47,224 nt of DNA, taken from Gammaproteobacteria bacterium. Its GTDB lineage: Bacteria > Pseudomonadota > Gammaproteobacteria > UBA1113. The stretch is taken from NCBI GenBank assembly GCA_020051015.1, contig JAGVJQ010000119.1, forward strand, positions 1-47,224. The letters are read 5' to 3'. Position numbers and translations under genes: made by a program. This document shows, piece by piece, positions 26,395-34,233 of this stretch. Below the pieces are notes generated by a model, which saw only the letters and a list, made by a program, of their open reading frames with translations, was not told the origin of the DNA and ran no database searches. Numbering within the stretch: the first letter of the stretch is position 1; each line of letters opens with the position of its first letter.

Positions 26395-26479
26395 ATCCGC
26401 TCATCCAGTAGGATTAAGAATTTGTGCTGTCTGCAAGATAGGCGTATGCGATGCGCCCTTTCAGAAATCTAAGATATGC

Positions 26480-26552
26480 TCAACACACATGAGTTTTCGG
26501 TTTTCTGTTTGGTTCTTTTCGTCAGGTAAAACGATTAAAACATGTGTGTTGA
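26480..26552. terminator. Inverted repeat between recR and lpxC
   Basis: The perfect 12-bp arms TCAACACACATG (26480-26491) and CATGTGTGTTGA (26541-26552) are 49 nt apart. The pairing continues partly inward (AGTTTT/AAAAC). It lies between convergent genes and is likely a shared termination structure, though the large loop is unusual. Confidence 0.45.
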
Positions 26553-26562
26553 ATATAATATA

Positions 26563-27492
26563 TTAAACAGTAACTAACTCTGGCTGCGCGTAACAAATTG
26601 GCGCCTGCGCTTCTTTTTCATAAGTGACATATTCCCATGCATCTTGCTGCGCCATGACTTCGCGTAATAAACGATTATTAAGCGCATGGCCTGATTTATA
26701 CCCTTCAAATGCACCGACAATAGGTGAACCCAACATTGATAAATCACCAATAGCATCGAGAATTTTATGGCGAACAAATTCGTCTTGATAACGCAAACCA
26801 TCTTCATTCAAAATTCGATAATCATCAAGAACAATGGCATTATCTAAACTGCCACCGAGAGCTAAATTACGAGCGCGCAACCATTCATATTCAGCTTTAA
26901 AACCAAATGTACGGGCACGACTTACTTCTTTAACAAATGATGTGGCTGACAAGTCCATGGTTAATGCTTGTGCACCATTAAATAAGGGATGATTAAATTC
27001 GATGGTAAAACCAACTTTGAATCCATGATATGGTAAAAACTTAGCCGATTTATATTGTGCTGTACCTGGCTGCCCTTCTTCCACCATGATAGGTTTTAAA
27101 ATTCGGATAAATTTTTTGTGCTTGTTTTGTTCTTTTACGCCAGCAGATTGTAGCAAGAATACAAATGGTGCAGCGCTGCCATCCATGATAGGAATTTCTT
27201 CGGCATTAACATCAATAAAAATATTATCAATACCCAAGCCCGCTAATGCGGAAAGCAAATGCTCAACGGTAGAAATGCGAACACCGTCTTTTATTAATGT
27301 AGTCGCTAACATTGTGTCACCAACACATTCAGCAAGCGCAGGAATTTCAACGACTGGAGCAACGTCAACTCGTCTAAATACGATACCTGTGTTCACTGGC
27401 GCTGGATAAAGCGACAACGTGACTTTTTGCCCAGAATGCAAACCGATCCCTGTGGTAGTGATACTGTGCTTGATAGTACGTTGTTTTGGCAT
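26563..27492 (-). CDS. lpxC: UDP-3-O-acyl-N-acetylglucosamine deacetylase
   Basis: 309 aa, full length. Zinc enzyme that commits to lipid A synthesis. Zinc ligands are in [17 protein letters not shown] (His about 78) and [11 protein letters not shown] (His and Asp about 237/241). Other marks are [25 protein letters not shown] and the loop NHPLF. Its presence shows an LPS-bearing envelope. GGAG lies upstream of the ATG at normal spacing. In many gammaproteobacteria it sits downstream of ftsZ; here it is on its own between recR and a Rap1a-like gene. Confidence 0.96.
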   Translation of the reverse strand: MPKQRTIKHSITTTGIGLHSGQKVTLSLYPAPVNTGIVFRRVDVAPVVEIPALAECVGDTMLATTLIKDGVRISTVEHLLSALAGLGIDNIFIDVNAEEIPIMDGSAAPFVFLLQSAGVKEQNKHKKFIRILKPIMVEEGQPGTAQYKSAKFLPYHGFKVGFTIEFNHPLFNGAQALTMDLSATSFVKEVSRARTFGFKAEYEWLRARNLALGGSLDNAIVLDDYRILNEDGLRYQDEFVRHKILDAIGDLSMLGSPIVGAFEGYKSGHALNNRLLREVMAQQDAWEYVTYEKEAQAPICYAQPELVTV

Positions 27493-27806
27493 GCCCGTAA
27501 TACTCCAAATAAGTCATTAACGACAAACGGCCTAGTCTAACATAGACCAAATCTAATGTGTAGCCTTATATGACAAATTTGTCATATAAACTAGAGGTCT
27601 GTTTAAAAAACTTACATCAGCCAAGGTAATCATTGAATTCAAAGCTATTATAATATAATTTTTATATTTTTTTTATGCTTTACAGCAGTATCATATACTG
27701 ACCAATTACTATTACAAGAAAAGTGAGCGAATAATAATCAATTTTCTGCAAATATTCTATACTTACAAAGATTGTAAAATAAATTTTTATGAGAGGGAGA
27801 TTCAAA
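27493..27806. other. Divergent intergenic region, lpxC / Rap1a-like gene
   Basis: 314 nt, AT-rich, carrying two opposed promoters. The notable signal is a perfect 24-bp palindrome at 27566-27589. A weak MITE-end-like TAGAGGTCTGTTTAAAAAAC follows at 27592. No RNA gene or ORF is seen. Confidence 0.5.
27566..27589. promoter_or_regulatory. 24-bp perfect palindrome, putative operator
   Basis: The half-site TTATATGACAAA is repeated exactly as its inverse with no spacer; the core reads TGACA-N4-TGTCA. It lies 74 nt upstream of lpxC and about 220 nt upstream of the Rap1a-like gene. Without a T-rich tail it is unlikely to be a terminator. The binding protein is unknown. Confidence 0.45.
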
Positions 27807-28223
27807 ATGTTGAAACGCCTATTTTTAGTTTTCATTCTCTCACTTGGTCTTGTTCCTGTTTCAGCCTTTGCTGCCATAACTAGTAAAGATTTACTAGATT
27901 ATTGCACAACCTATGTCCAAATTCGTGAGAATGTCTATAAAGGAACGCCTGATAATGAAGCCGGTGTAGAAACTGGTATTTGTCTTGCATACATTGTCGG
28001 GATTATCAATATGGATACCCTGGTTGCAGAATCTAGCAAAAAAGAAGGTGATACATCCACTGGTGGTTGGGCATTATGTTTACCTGATGATATAACCGGC
28101 GATCAATCTGCTGATGCCGTGCTGAAATACTTGCATGCAAATCCAGATGAAGTAAATACAGCATCTGCCGTCATGGTTGTAAAAGCATTACGAGCAGCTT
28201 ATCCATGTCCAAAAGGTAAATAG
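27807..28223 (+). CDS. Secreted Rap1a/Tai-type immunity-like protein
   Basis: 138 aa from ATG 27807, with GAGGGAG 7 nt upstream; an in-frame ATG at 27789 lacks a site. It has a Sec signal peptide (LKRLFLVFILSLGLVPVSAFA). The mature part has four Cys (33, 59, 91, 134). The pattern is DLLDYC, GICLAYIVG, WALCLP, and DAVLKYLHANPDEVN then AYPCP. This matches the Rap1a/Tai family (periplasmic proteins that neutralise type VI peptidoglycan-amidase effectors). No effector gene or T6SS gene is near, so it may be an orphan immunity gene or have another periplasmic role. Confidence 0.8.
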   Translation: MLKRLFLVFILSLGLVPVSAFAAITSKDLLDYCTTYVQIRENVYKGTPDNEAGVETGICLAYIVGIINMDTLVAESSKKEGDTSTGGWALCLPDDITGDQSADAVLKYLHANPDEVNTASAVMVVKALRAAYPCPKGK

Positions 28224-28521
28224 TGTATATTATTTAGAATGTAGGGAGAGCTAAATATTGTGGCCCTCGAAAAGGTATAGCATAACAATATGTGCCCGCC
28301 ATTGGTGATTGCATGATGGTGGGCACACATCACTTCACCATCGTGCTAATTTGCTCTCTATTTTGTACGTAACGCGATGTTTAGGCCCACCCTACATAAG
28401 CTAATGGTTGTTTCTGTACGTGACGCGATATTTAGGCCGCCCTACATAATTGGGAGGCTTTGCATTGCGGAAAGTCTCAGTAGGTCAATTTTTTTTTGAA
28501 ATAACGAATTAAGGTGACGCA
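28224..28521. repeat. Intergenic repeat cluster with palindromic and direct repeats
   Basis: 298 nt without a gene. A hairpin TGTGCCCGCCAT/ATGGTGGGCACA lies at 28291-28327. Two direct copies of TGTACGTRACGCGATRTTTA, each followed by GGCC..CCCTACATA, start at 28364 and 28415 (period 51). A related inverted arm (TGTAGGGAGAGCTAAATATT) lies at 28241, so 28241-28448 may be one palindromic element. No terminator with a clear T-tail is seen for either flanking gene. Confidence 0.5.
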
Positions 28522-30627
28522 TTAACAGTATACCCGAATAAAGCTGTCACGTTGCACTGACGCGAGATCAGTTGTAGTGCCTCCTTTAGTCGTTGGGCGG
28601 TTAACAAAGAAACCCAAATCTTTCGCTGCAGTAACATATATATTTTGAATATTATTAAAGGTTTTCTCTCGAGTTGAATGTAGAATTTCTTTTTCATTAA
28701 ACTTGCTATCAATCAATTCATTTAAATCTCTTTTCGCTAATGATATACAAGCTGACTCTACAGTCTCTCGCATTTTATATTGTGCTGTATTTACAATAGA
28801 ATTCATCTTCTCTTCATTAGGCTTTGTAAATATTGTTCTTGGTTTTTCTTGTATACCGCGTGATAATTCATCTTGTTTTTGTTGTATAAAGAATGATGAT
28901 TGATTATAAAATCTTTTTATCGCCGTATGGTGTTTAAACAACATCATATGCTGATTTGTTTCTGTTATTGATAGTTCTTGCTTGCTATATTTAACACACA
29001 AAAGATATATGGCTTGTATTAACTCTGGAAATAGGTATGGATGTCTTTTTATGTCGTCATAATACAACAAGATCTCATATGCCGTATTTAAATATGCATG
29101 CAATAGCTTGCGTAATTTTTTTTCCCTACATGGTTTGTCTAATTCTGCTTCGCTGCACTGTTTCATTTGCACTAAGAGCTGTTCATATAGCGGGTTATTG
29201 ATCTCTTCAAATTCCAATGGGGGGCGTACAATATTTTTCAGCCTAGGTCGGGGTAATGCATTAAATTGATCAGTAATTTCCTTTATGCTCTTATCACTTA
29301 ATAAATCACCGTATACTTTTCGTAATGCTCTTGCAACAGGCACCACAGCATCTCGCCTAAACTTAACAGCCGCAGCGTCTTCGTCTGTGTAAACCCATCC
29401 ATGATAAATATCGTGTATATCTCGATGCGAATAAGTACGCAAATGTTGCTCAACAAATGCCTGAATATGCTCACTGGCATCCATTAGCAAAGCTCTTTCT
29501 TCATAATGAATTTGAATATCTGGATCAGCACCTTGAAGCGCGGTCACAATTTGATGGATAATGCCAGTAAAACATGCAGGGATCCCTAAATTATCTGCTT
29601 GAGCAGTCGCTAAATGACTAACTAAAGCGCGCTTTCTTAAGTTAATATATTCAGCAGTGATTATTGGAGTATCGGCGGCTGAGGTCGTATCACAAATAGC
29701 TTGCCAGATAAGAGCTAAAACTTCTGTTTCCCGCATACCACAATAATAGTCATCTAAGCGCGAATTACTTTTTAAAATACTTAGATAACAATGTATCGCT
29801 TGTATTGTCTCATCTAATGTCTCTTCAATTTTTTTTAAATCAAAGAAATATCGCCTTATTTCTTTGATCTTACTTTCTACCCAGTCAGGTTGCTGCATAT
29901 CGGAAGCATAACGCTGTTTTAATCTAATAATACTTTGTGTAACACTGTACTTAACTGAGTTGCTTTCTGTTGTTTGTGTTGCAGCAAATCCTGATTGAGC
30001 GAGACCTAAAACTTCCTCGAGAGACTCAGCATTATTTAACTTGTTTCTTATTGACCAGAAAAATTCAATCGGCGTTTGGCGTGCGTCACTTTGATAATTA
30101 AGATTAGCGCCATACGATTTTAATAAATGAACCACATATGGCAGATCTCTTTCTATTGCCAGGTGTAATAGCGAATGACCATCAGTGTCACGAACCAAAT
30201 TTGTAGGGGCATGTGCCTTCAATAAGTTTTCAATATAGGTATCAAGATCAGTGGCAGATACTGTATTAGGATGTTCACCAGCAATGATACGAAACAAAGC
30301 TAATCCATAGATTGAATGCTCTGTATTTGACGCTAATTTCCTAGGGTTATTTAAAAAAACATTTAAACAATTCCAGTGACCAAGTTTAACCGCATACTCT
30401 ATTGCTGTTAAGCCTGAATTATCACGATGTGAAACTGCCTGTTCATTACATTTGGCTAATAACAAAGAAAGCATTTGAGAATTGTTATGATGAATAGCCC
30501 AGTGCAAAGAAGAAAAACCATTCTCTGGGTATGAATATATAGTTAAATCACCGTATAATTTATATAGTTCGAATCGAACTTGGGCGAGATTATTTTCTCT
30601 TGCAGCTTTGACTATTTCAGCAGTCAT
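28522..30627 (-). CDS. Ankyrin-repeat protein, candidate secreted effector
   Basis: 701 aa. AAGGATGAG is 7 nt upstream of the ATG. The N-terminal third (about 1-190) holds four or so ankyrin repeats: NGFSSLHWAIHHNNSQMLSLLL, NSGLTAIEYAVKLG, DGHSLLHLAIERDLPYVVHLL with KSYGANLNYQ, and a final ARQTPIEFF. The remaining 500 residues are helical and charged with no domain I recognise. There is no signal peptide and no membrane helix. In Legionellales such proteins are often type IVB (Dot/Icm) effectors, but no secretion gene is in the window, so this stays an inference. It is monocistronic and flanked by repeat-rich or AT-rich spacers. Confidence 0.8.
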   Translation of the reverse strand: MTAEIVKAARENNLAQVRFELYKLYGDLTIYSYPENGFSSLHWAIHHNNSQMLSLLLAKCNEQAVSHRDNSGLTAIEYAVKLGHWNCLNVFLNNPRKLASNTEHSIYGLALFRIIAGEHPNTVSATDLDTYIENLLKAHAPTNLVRDTDGHSLLHLAIERDLPYVVHLLKSYGANLNYQSDARQTPIEFFWSIRNKLNNAESLEEVLGLAQSGFAATQTTESNSVKYSVTQSIIRLKQRYASDMQQPDWVESKIKEIRRYFFDLKKIEETLDETIQAIHCYLSILKSNSRLDDYYCGMRETEVLALIWQAICDTTSAADTPIITAEYINLRKRALVSHLATAQADNLGIPACFTGIIHQIVTALQGADPDIQIHYEERALLMDASEHIQAFVEQHLRTYSHRDIHDIYHGWVYTDEDAAAVKFRRDAVVPVARALRKVYGDLLSDKSIKEITDQFNALPRPRLKNIVRPPLEFEEINNPLYEQLLVQMKQCSEAELDKPCREKKLRKLLHAYLNTAYEILLYYDDIKRHPYLFPELIQAIYLLCVKYSKQELSITETNQHMMLFKHHTAIKRFYNQSSFFIQQKQDELSRGIQEKPRTIFTKPNEEKMNSIVNTAQYKMRETVESACISLAKRDLNELIDSKFNEKEILHSTREKTFNNIQNIYVTAAKDLGFFVNRPTTKGGTTTDLASVQRDSFIRVYC

Positions 30628-30943
30628 AAACTCATCCTTAAATAAACCGCAAATAATAAAATAAAAATTAATTAAAGGTTAAATATATATTACCGATCAA
30701 AAGAAATAGTGTCAATGAGATATTTATTCATGAAAGAACTTTTTTTAAATAGCGATTAAATACAAGAGATTACAAAAAGTCTTTGCTTCGCCAATGAATG
30801 AGTAGATATACGATTTGGATAATTAATATCATATAAAATTATTAAAGTAATAAATTTTTACTTACTTCAAGTGAGAGTTGTTTATTTTTCAACAGGATGA
30901 TGAACCCGCCAACATCCATGTTAGCGGAATAGTTAACAAGATT
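30628..30943. other. AT-rich intergenic region
   Basis: 316 nt between the ankyrin gene and lpdA. It holds the promoter of the ankyrin gene and, at 30906-30927, a hairpin CCGCCAACAT/ATGTTAGCGG (one mismatch) that may terminate lpdA. No ORF or RNA gene is seen. Confidence 0.5.
30906..30927 (-). terminator. Possible terminator after lpdA
   Basis: A 10-bp stem with one mismatch and a 2-nt loop, 17 nt beyond the lpdA stop. The downstream T-tail is weak and displaced. Confidence 0.35.
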
Positions 30944-32380
30944 TTATTTTTTCTCTTCTTTTTTCTTTGGCATATACAAATCAGTAATCGTACCTTCGAA
31001 TACTTCTGTTGCCAATGCAATTGTTTCCGATAAAGTTGGATGCGGATGAATCGTTAATGCCAAGTCTTCAGCATCACAACCCATTTCAATCGCTAATCCA
31101 ATTTCAGCAATTAATTCGCCAGCATTAGGACCGACAATTCCTGCCCCAATGACACGATGAGTTTCTTTATCAAAAATAATCTTTGTTAAACCTTCATCAC
31201 GACCAATACTGAGTGAACGACCACTCGCAGCCCATGGAAAAGTACCTGTTTCGTAATTAATACCCTTTTCTTTTGCTTGTATTTCAGTTATTCCAGTCCA
31301 AGCTACTTCAGGATCGGTATAAGCAACCGCAGGAATACAACGTGGCTCAAAGAAATGTTTCATACCCGCAATAACTTCTGCCGCAACACGCGCTTCAGGC
31401 ATCGCTTTGTGTGCCAACATAGGTTGTCCTACGATATCGCCAATTGCAAAAATGTTAGAAACATTTGTACGCATTTGTTTATCAACCACGATAAAACCGC
31501 GCTCATTTACTTTGACACTGGTTTTTTCAATACCAATGCTATCCGCATTAGGGCGACGACCAACGGCAGATAAAATCATATCAAAACGTTGTGGTTCTGT
31601 TGGTGCTTGCTTACCTTCAAAAGTCACCCATAAACCATCTTTTTTAGCTTCAACTTTTGTTACTTTTGTTTCTAACATAATGCTTTTATATTGTTTAGAA
31701 ACAAATTTTTGAAATGGTCGAATAATATCTCGATCAGCGCCTGGCATTAAGCCATCCATCATTTCAACCACAGTAATGCTGGCACCTAAGGCACGATAAA
31801 CAGTAGCCATTTCCAATCCAATAATGCCACCACCTAAAATCAGCATTTCACCTTTTACATTCTTTAATTGCAATGCACCAGTCGAATCAAAAATACGATC
31901 ATCTTCCGGTAAAAATGGCAACTTAACTGGGCGTGAACCTGCTGCAATAATCGCATTATCAAATGTCACAGAAACAATTCCGTTTGGCGTTTCAACAGCG
32001 ATTTCTTTATCAGAAACAAAACGACCATAGCCTTGAACGATTTCAACTTTGCGTTGTTTCGCCAACATTTTCAAGCCGCCGGTTAAGCGCTTAATAACAG
32101 ACTCTTTCCAGCCAACAATTTTCGTTAAATCAATTTTGGGTTCGCCAAAATCAACCCCGTTAGCGCTAACATGCTTAGCTTCATCAATAACTTTTGCAAT
32201 ATGCAATAATGCTTTGGAGGGAATACAACCCACATTCAAGCAAACGCCTCCAATAGATTCATAACGTTCAATTAGAATAACTTTTTTGCCTAAATCAGCG
32301 GCACGAAATGCTGCAGTATAACCACCAGGGCCACTACCTAATACCACAACTTCTGCATGTAATTTATTTTGTTCGGACAT
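30944..32380 (-). CDS. lpdA: Dihydrolipoyl dehydrogenase (E3)
   Basis: 478 aa, full length. FAD flavoprotein that reoxidises lipoamide of the pyruvate and 2-oxoglutarate dehydrogenase complexes and makes NADH. FAD site VLGSGPGGYTAAFRAADLG, redox disulfide GGVCLNVGCIPSKALLH, NAD site LGGGIIGLEMATVY, and the C-terminal active base in IHPHPTLSE are present. It is last in aceE-aceF-lpdA, 39 nt after aceF. Confidence 0.96.
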   Translation of the reverse strand: MSEQNKLHAEVVVLGSGPGGYTAAFRAADLGKKVILIERYESIGGVCLNVGCIPSKALLHIAKVIDEAKHVSANGVDFGEPKIDLTKIVGWKESVIKRLTGGLKMLAKQRKVEIVQGYGRFVSDKEIAVETPNGIVSVTFDNAIIAAGSRPVKLPFLPEDDRIFDSTGALQLKNVKGEMLILGGGIIGLEMATVYRALGASITVVEMMDGLMPGADRDIIRPFQKFVSKQYKSIMLETKVTKVEAKKDGLWVTFEGKQAPTEPQRFDMILSAVGRRPNADSIGIEKTSVKVNERGFIVVDKQMRTNVSNIFAIGDIVGQPMLAHKAMPEARVAAEVIAGMKHFFEPRCIPAVAYTDPEVAWTGITEIQAKEKGINYETGTFPWAASGRSLSIGRDEGLTKIIFDKETHRVIGAGIVGPNAGELIAEIGLAIEMGCDAEDLALTIHPHPTLSETIALATEVFEGTITDLYMPKKKEEKK

Positions 32381-32419
32381 AATTGCTCCTAAGCTATTAA
32401 ATAATTTTTTGTTGTAAAA

Positions 32420-34051
32420 TCACAATAATAATTTTCTTACATCCGATAACATATCGGATAAATATTTGGTAAAACGCGCCCCTGCTGCACCATCAATCAC
32501 TCGATGATCATATGACAGTGATAATGGCAACATTAATCGAGGAACAAATTGCCCATCTTGATAAACAGGTTTTATAGCAGATTTAGATACGCCTAAAATT
32601 GCTACATCCGGTAAATTTACAATAGGTGTAAATGCCGTTCCGCCAATACCACCCAAACTTGAAATAGTAAACGTGCTACCTTGCATATCAGTAGTTGATA
32701 ACCCTTTGGTACGTGCTTTTTCGCTAATTTCAGCTAATTCACGTGATAAATCATAAATACCTTTTTTATCAACATCACGAATAACAGGCACAACCAAACC
32801 ATTTGGTGTATCGACTGCTACACCAATGTGGTAATACTTTTTCATAATTAACGCTTCGCCCGTTGGGTCCAGCGATGAATTAAAAGTAGGATGTGCTTTT
32901 AATGCAGCTACAGCAGCTTTCATGATGAAAACCAGTGGAGTTACTTTTATTCCAGTTTTTTGTGCATCATTGTTCACTGATTTGCGAAATTCTTCTAGCT
33001 CAGTGATATCAGCTTCATCAAATTGGGTCACATGCGGGACGACGATCCAATTGCGTTGTAAATTAGTACCAGAAATTTTCTTAATGCGTGACAATGGTTG
33101 TGTTTCAATTTCACCGAATTTGGCAAAGTCAACAACGGGTGCAGATGGTAAGCTAAATCCACCTTGTGAGCCAGAAGCACCACCTTGTTGTGTCATAACT
33201 GATTTTACATAAGCACGTACATCTTCTTCTTGAATACGACCTTTGCGGCCAGTACCTTTTACTTTTGCTAAATCAACACCTAACTCACGCGCAAAACGAC
33301 GAATAGCTGGACCCGCGAAAACTTCCGTATTAGATGGCAACTCTTTTGATTGCGGTGTTGATGTTGTTGTCACACTTGCTGTTGGCGCAGCATAGGCCGC
33401 AACAGGTGTTTCTGCTTTTGTTTCAACGATCGGGGCTTTTGATTGAGCACTGGTTGCTTGCGTTTTTATGGTAGCAATTTTAGCACCTGTCGCAATTTTA
33501 TCACCTGCTTTAACTAACAAAGCGGTCACCACACCAGCATAAGGAGATGGTATTTCCATCGACGCTTTTTCGCCTTCAAGCATAATCAGTGGTTGCTCAA
33601 CAGTAACCGTATCTCCCACTTTGACATTGATTTCAATCACATCAACTTTATTGGTTGTACCAAGATCTGGCACTAGTACATCTAACTCTTTAGGGGTTGA
33701 TGTCGTAGCTTGTGTTTTTACTGGTGCAGGAGCAACTGCATTGGCAGGTTCGCTCTTTGTTTCTTTCGTTGATTCTACTTTGGTTGTTTTTTCTGGCGCG
33801 ACGTCTGCTTTTGCGGCGGCAGCCTCTAACATCATTACTGCAGTACCTTGCGTAACTTTTTGACCAACTTTTACTTTCAACTCTTTCACTGTTCCGGCAA
33901 AGGGGGCCGGTACTTCCATACTGGCTTTGTCAGATTCCAGCATTAATAAAGGTGTTTCAGCATCTACTTTATCGCCTGGCTTTACTAAAATCTCAATAAC
34001 ATCCACCGGATTACTATTGCCTAAATCAGGAATCACAACTTCTTTTAGCAT
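32420..34051 (-). CDS. aceF: Pyruvate dehydrogenase E2, dihydrolipoyl acetyltransferase
   Basis: 543 aa from ATG 34051 (a TTG four codons earlier is weaker). It moves acetyl groups from E1 to CoA and forms the complex core. Two lipoyl domains are seen, with lipoyl-Lys in ESDKASMEVP (about 43) and EGEKASMEIP (about 163), each followed by an Ala/Pro/Thr linker. Next come the subunit-binding domain (GPAIRRFARELGVDLAKVKG) and the catalytic domain with YDHRVIDGA. E. coli AceF has three lipoyl domains; two is common in other gammaproteobacteria. It is separated from aceE by a 182-nt spacer with a REP-like hairpin. Confidence 0.95.
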   Translation of the reverse strand: MLKEVVIPDLGNSNPVDVIEILVKPGDKVDAETPLLMLESDKASMEVPAPFAGTVKELKVKVGQKVTQGTAVMMLEAAAAKADVAPEKTTKVESTKETKSEPANAVAPAPVKTQATTSTPKELDVLVPDLGTTNKVDVIEINVKVGDTVTVEQPLIMLEGEKASMEIPSPYAGVVTALLVKAGDKIATGAKIATIKTQATSAQSKAPIVETKAETPVAAYAAPTASVTTTSTPQSKELPSNTEVFAGPAIRRFARELGVDLAKVKGTGRKGRIQEEDVRAYVKSVMTQQGGASGSQGGFSLPSAPVVDFAKFGEIETQPLSRIKKISGTNLQRNWIVVPHVTQFDEADITELEEFRKSVNNDAQKTGIKVTPLVFIMKAAVAALKAHPTFNSSLDPTGEALIMKKYYHIGVAVDTPNGLVVPVIRDVDKKGIYDLSRELAEISEKARTKGLSTTDMQGSTFTISSLGGIGGTAFTPIVNLPDVAILGVSKSAIKPVYQDGQFVPRLMLPLSLSYDHRVIDGAAGARFTKYLSDMLSDVRKLLL

Positions 34052-34104
34052 AGTTTCGTCCAAATATGTAAATTAATATCATTTATAACCATTTTATAAC
34101 CATC

Positions 34105-34200
34105 AGCTCCCGGATTACGCGCATATCAGCACTTTTCCTACTCAAAATAAACTTCAAATTCTATCATTTGAGTAATATAGTAATGCGCTAATCCGGGCTA
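34105..34200. repeat. REP-like inverted repeat between aceE and aceF
   Basis: The arms AGCTCCCGGATTACGCGCAT and ATGCGCTAATCCGGGCT pair with one or two breaks. A second inner pairing TACTCAAA/TTTGAGTA lies in the loop. The CCGGATTACGC/GCGTAATCCGG type of hairpin is common in gammaproteobacterial REP sequences. As it lies within the operon it may lower aceF-lpdA expression or stabilise the aceE message. A relic of the GTATGCAAWACGYCCCTAC family follows at 34211-34230. Confidence 0.6.
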
Positions 34201-34233
34201 CATTAAATAGGGTATGCAAAACGTCCCTACATT

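Noticed and set aside
31277..32264. Plus-strand ORFs over lpdA
   Set aside because: Shadows of a full-length dihydrolipoyl dehydrogenase gene with all motifs.
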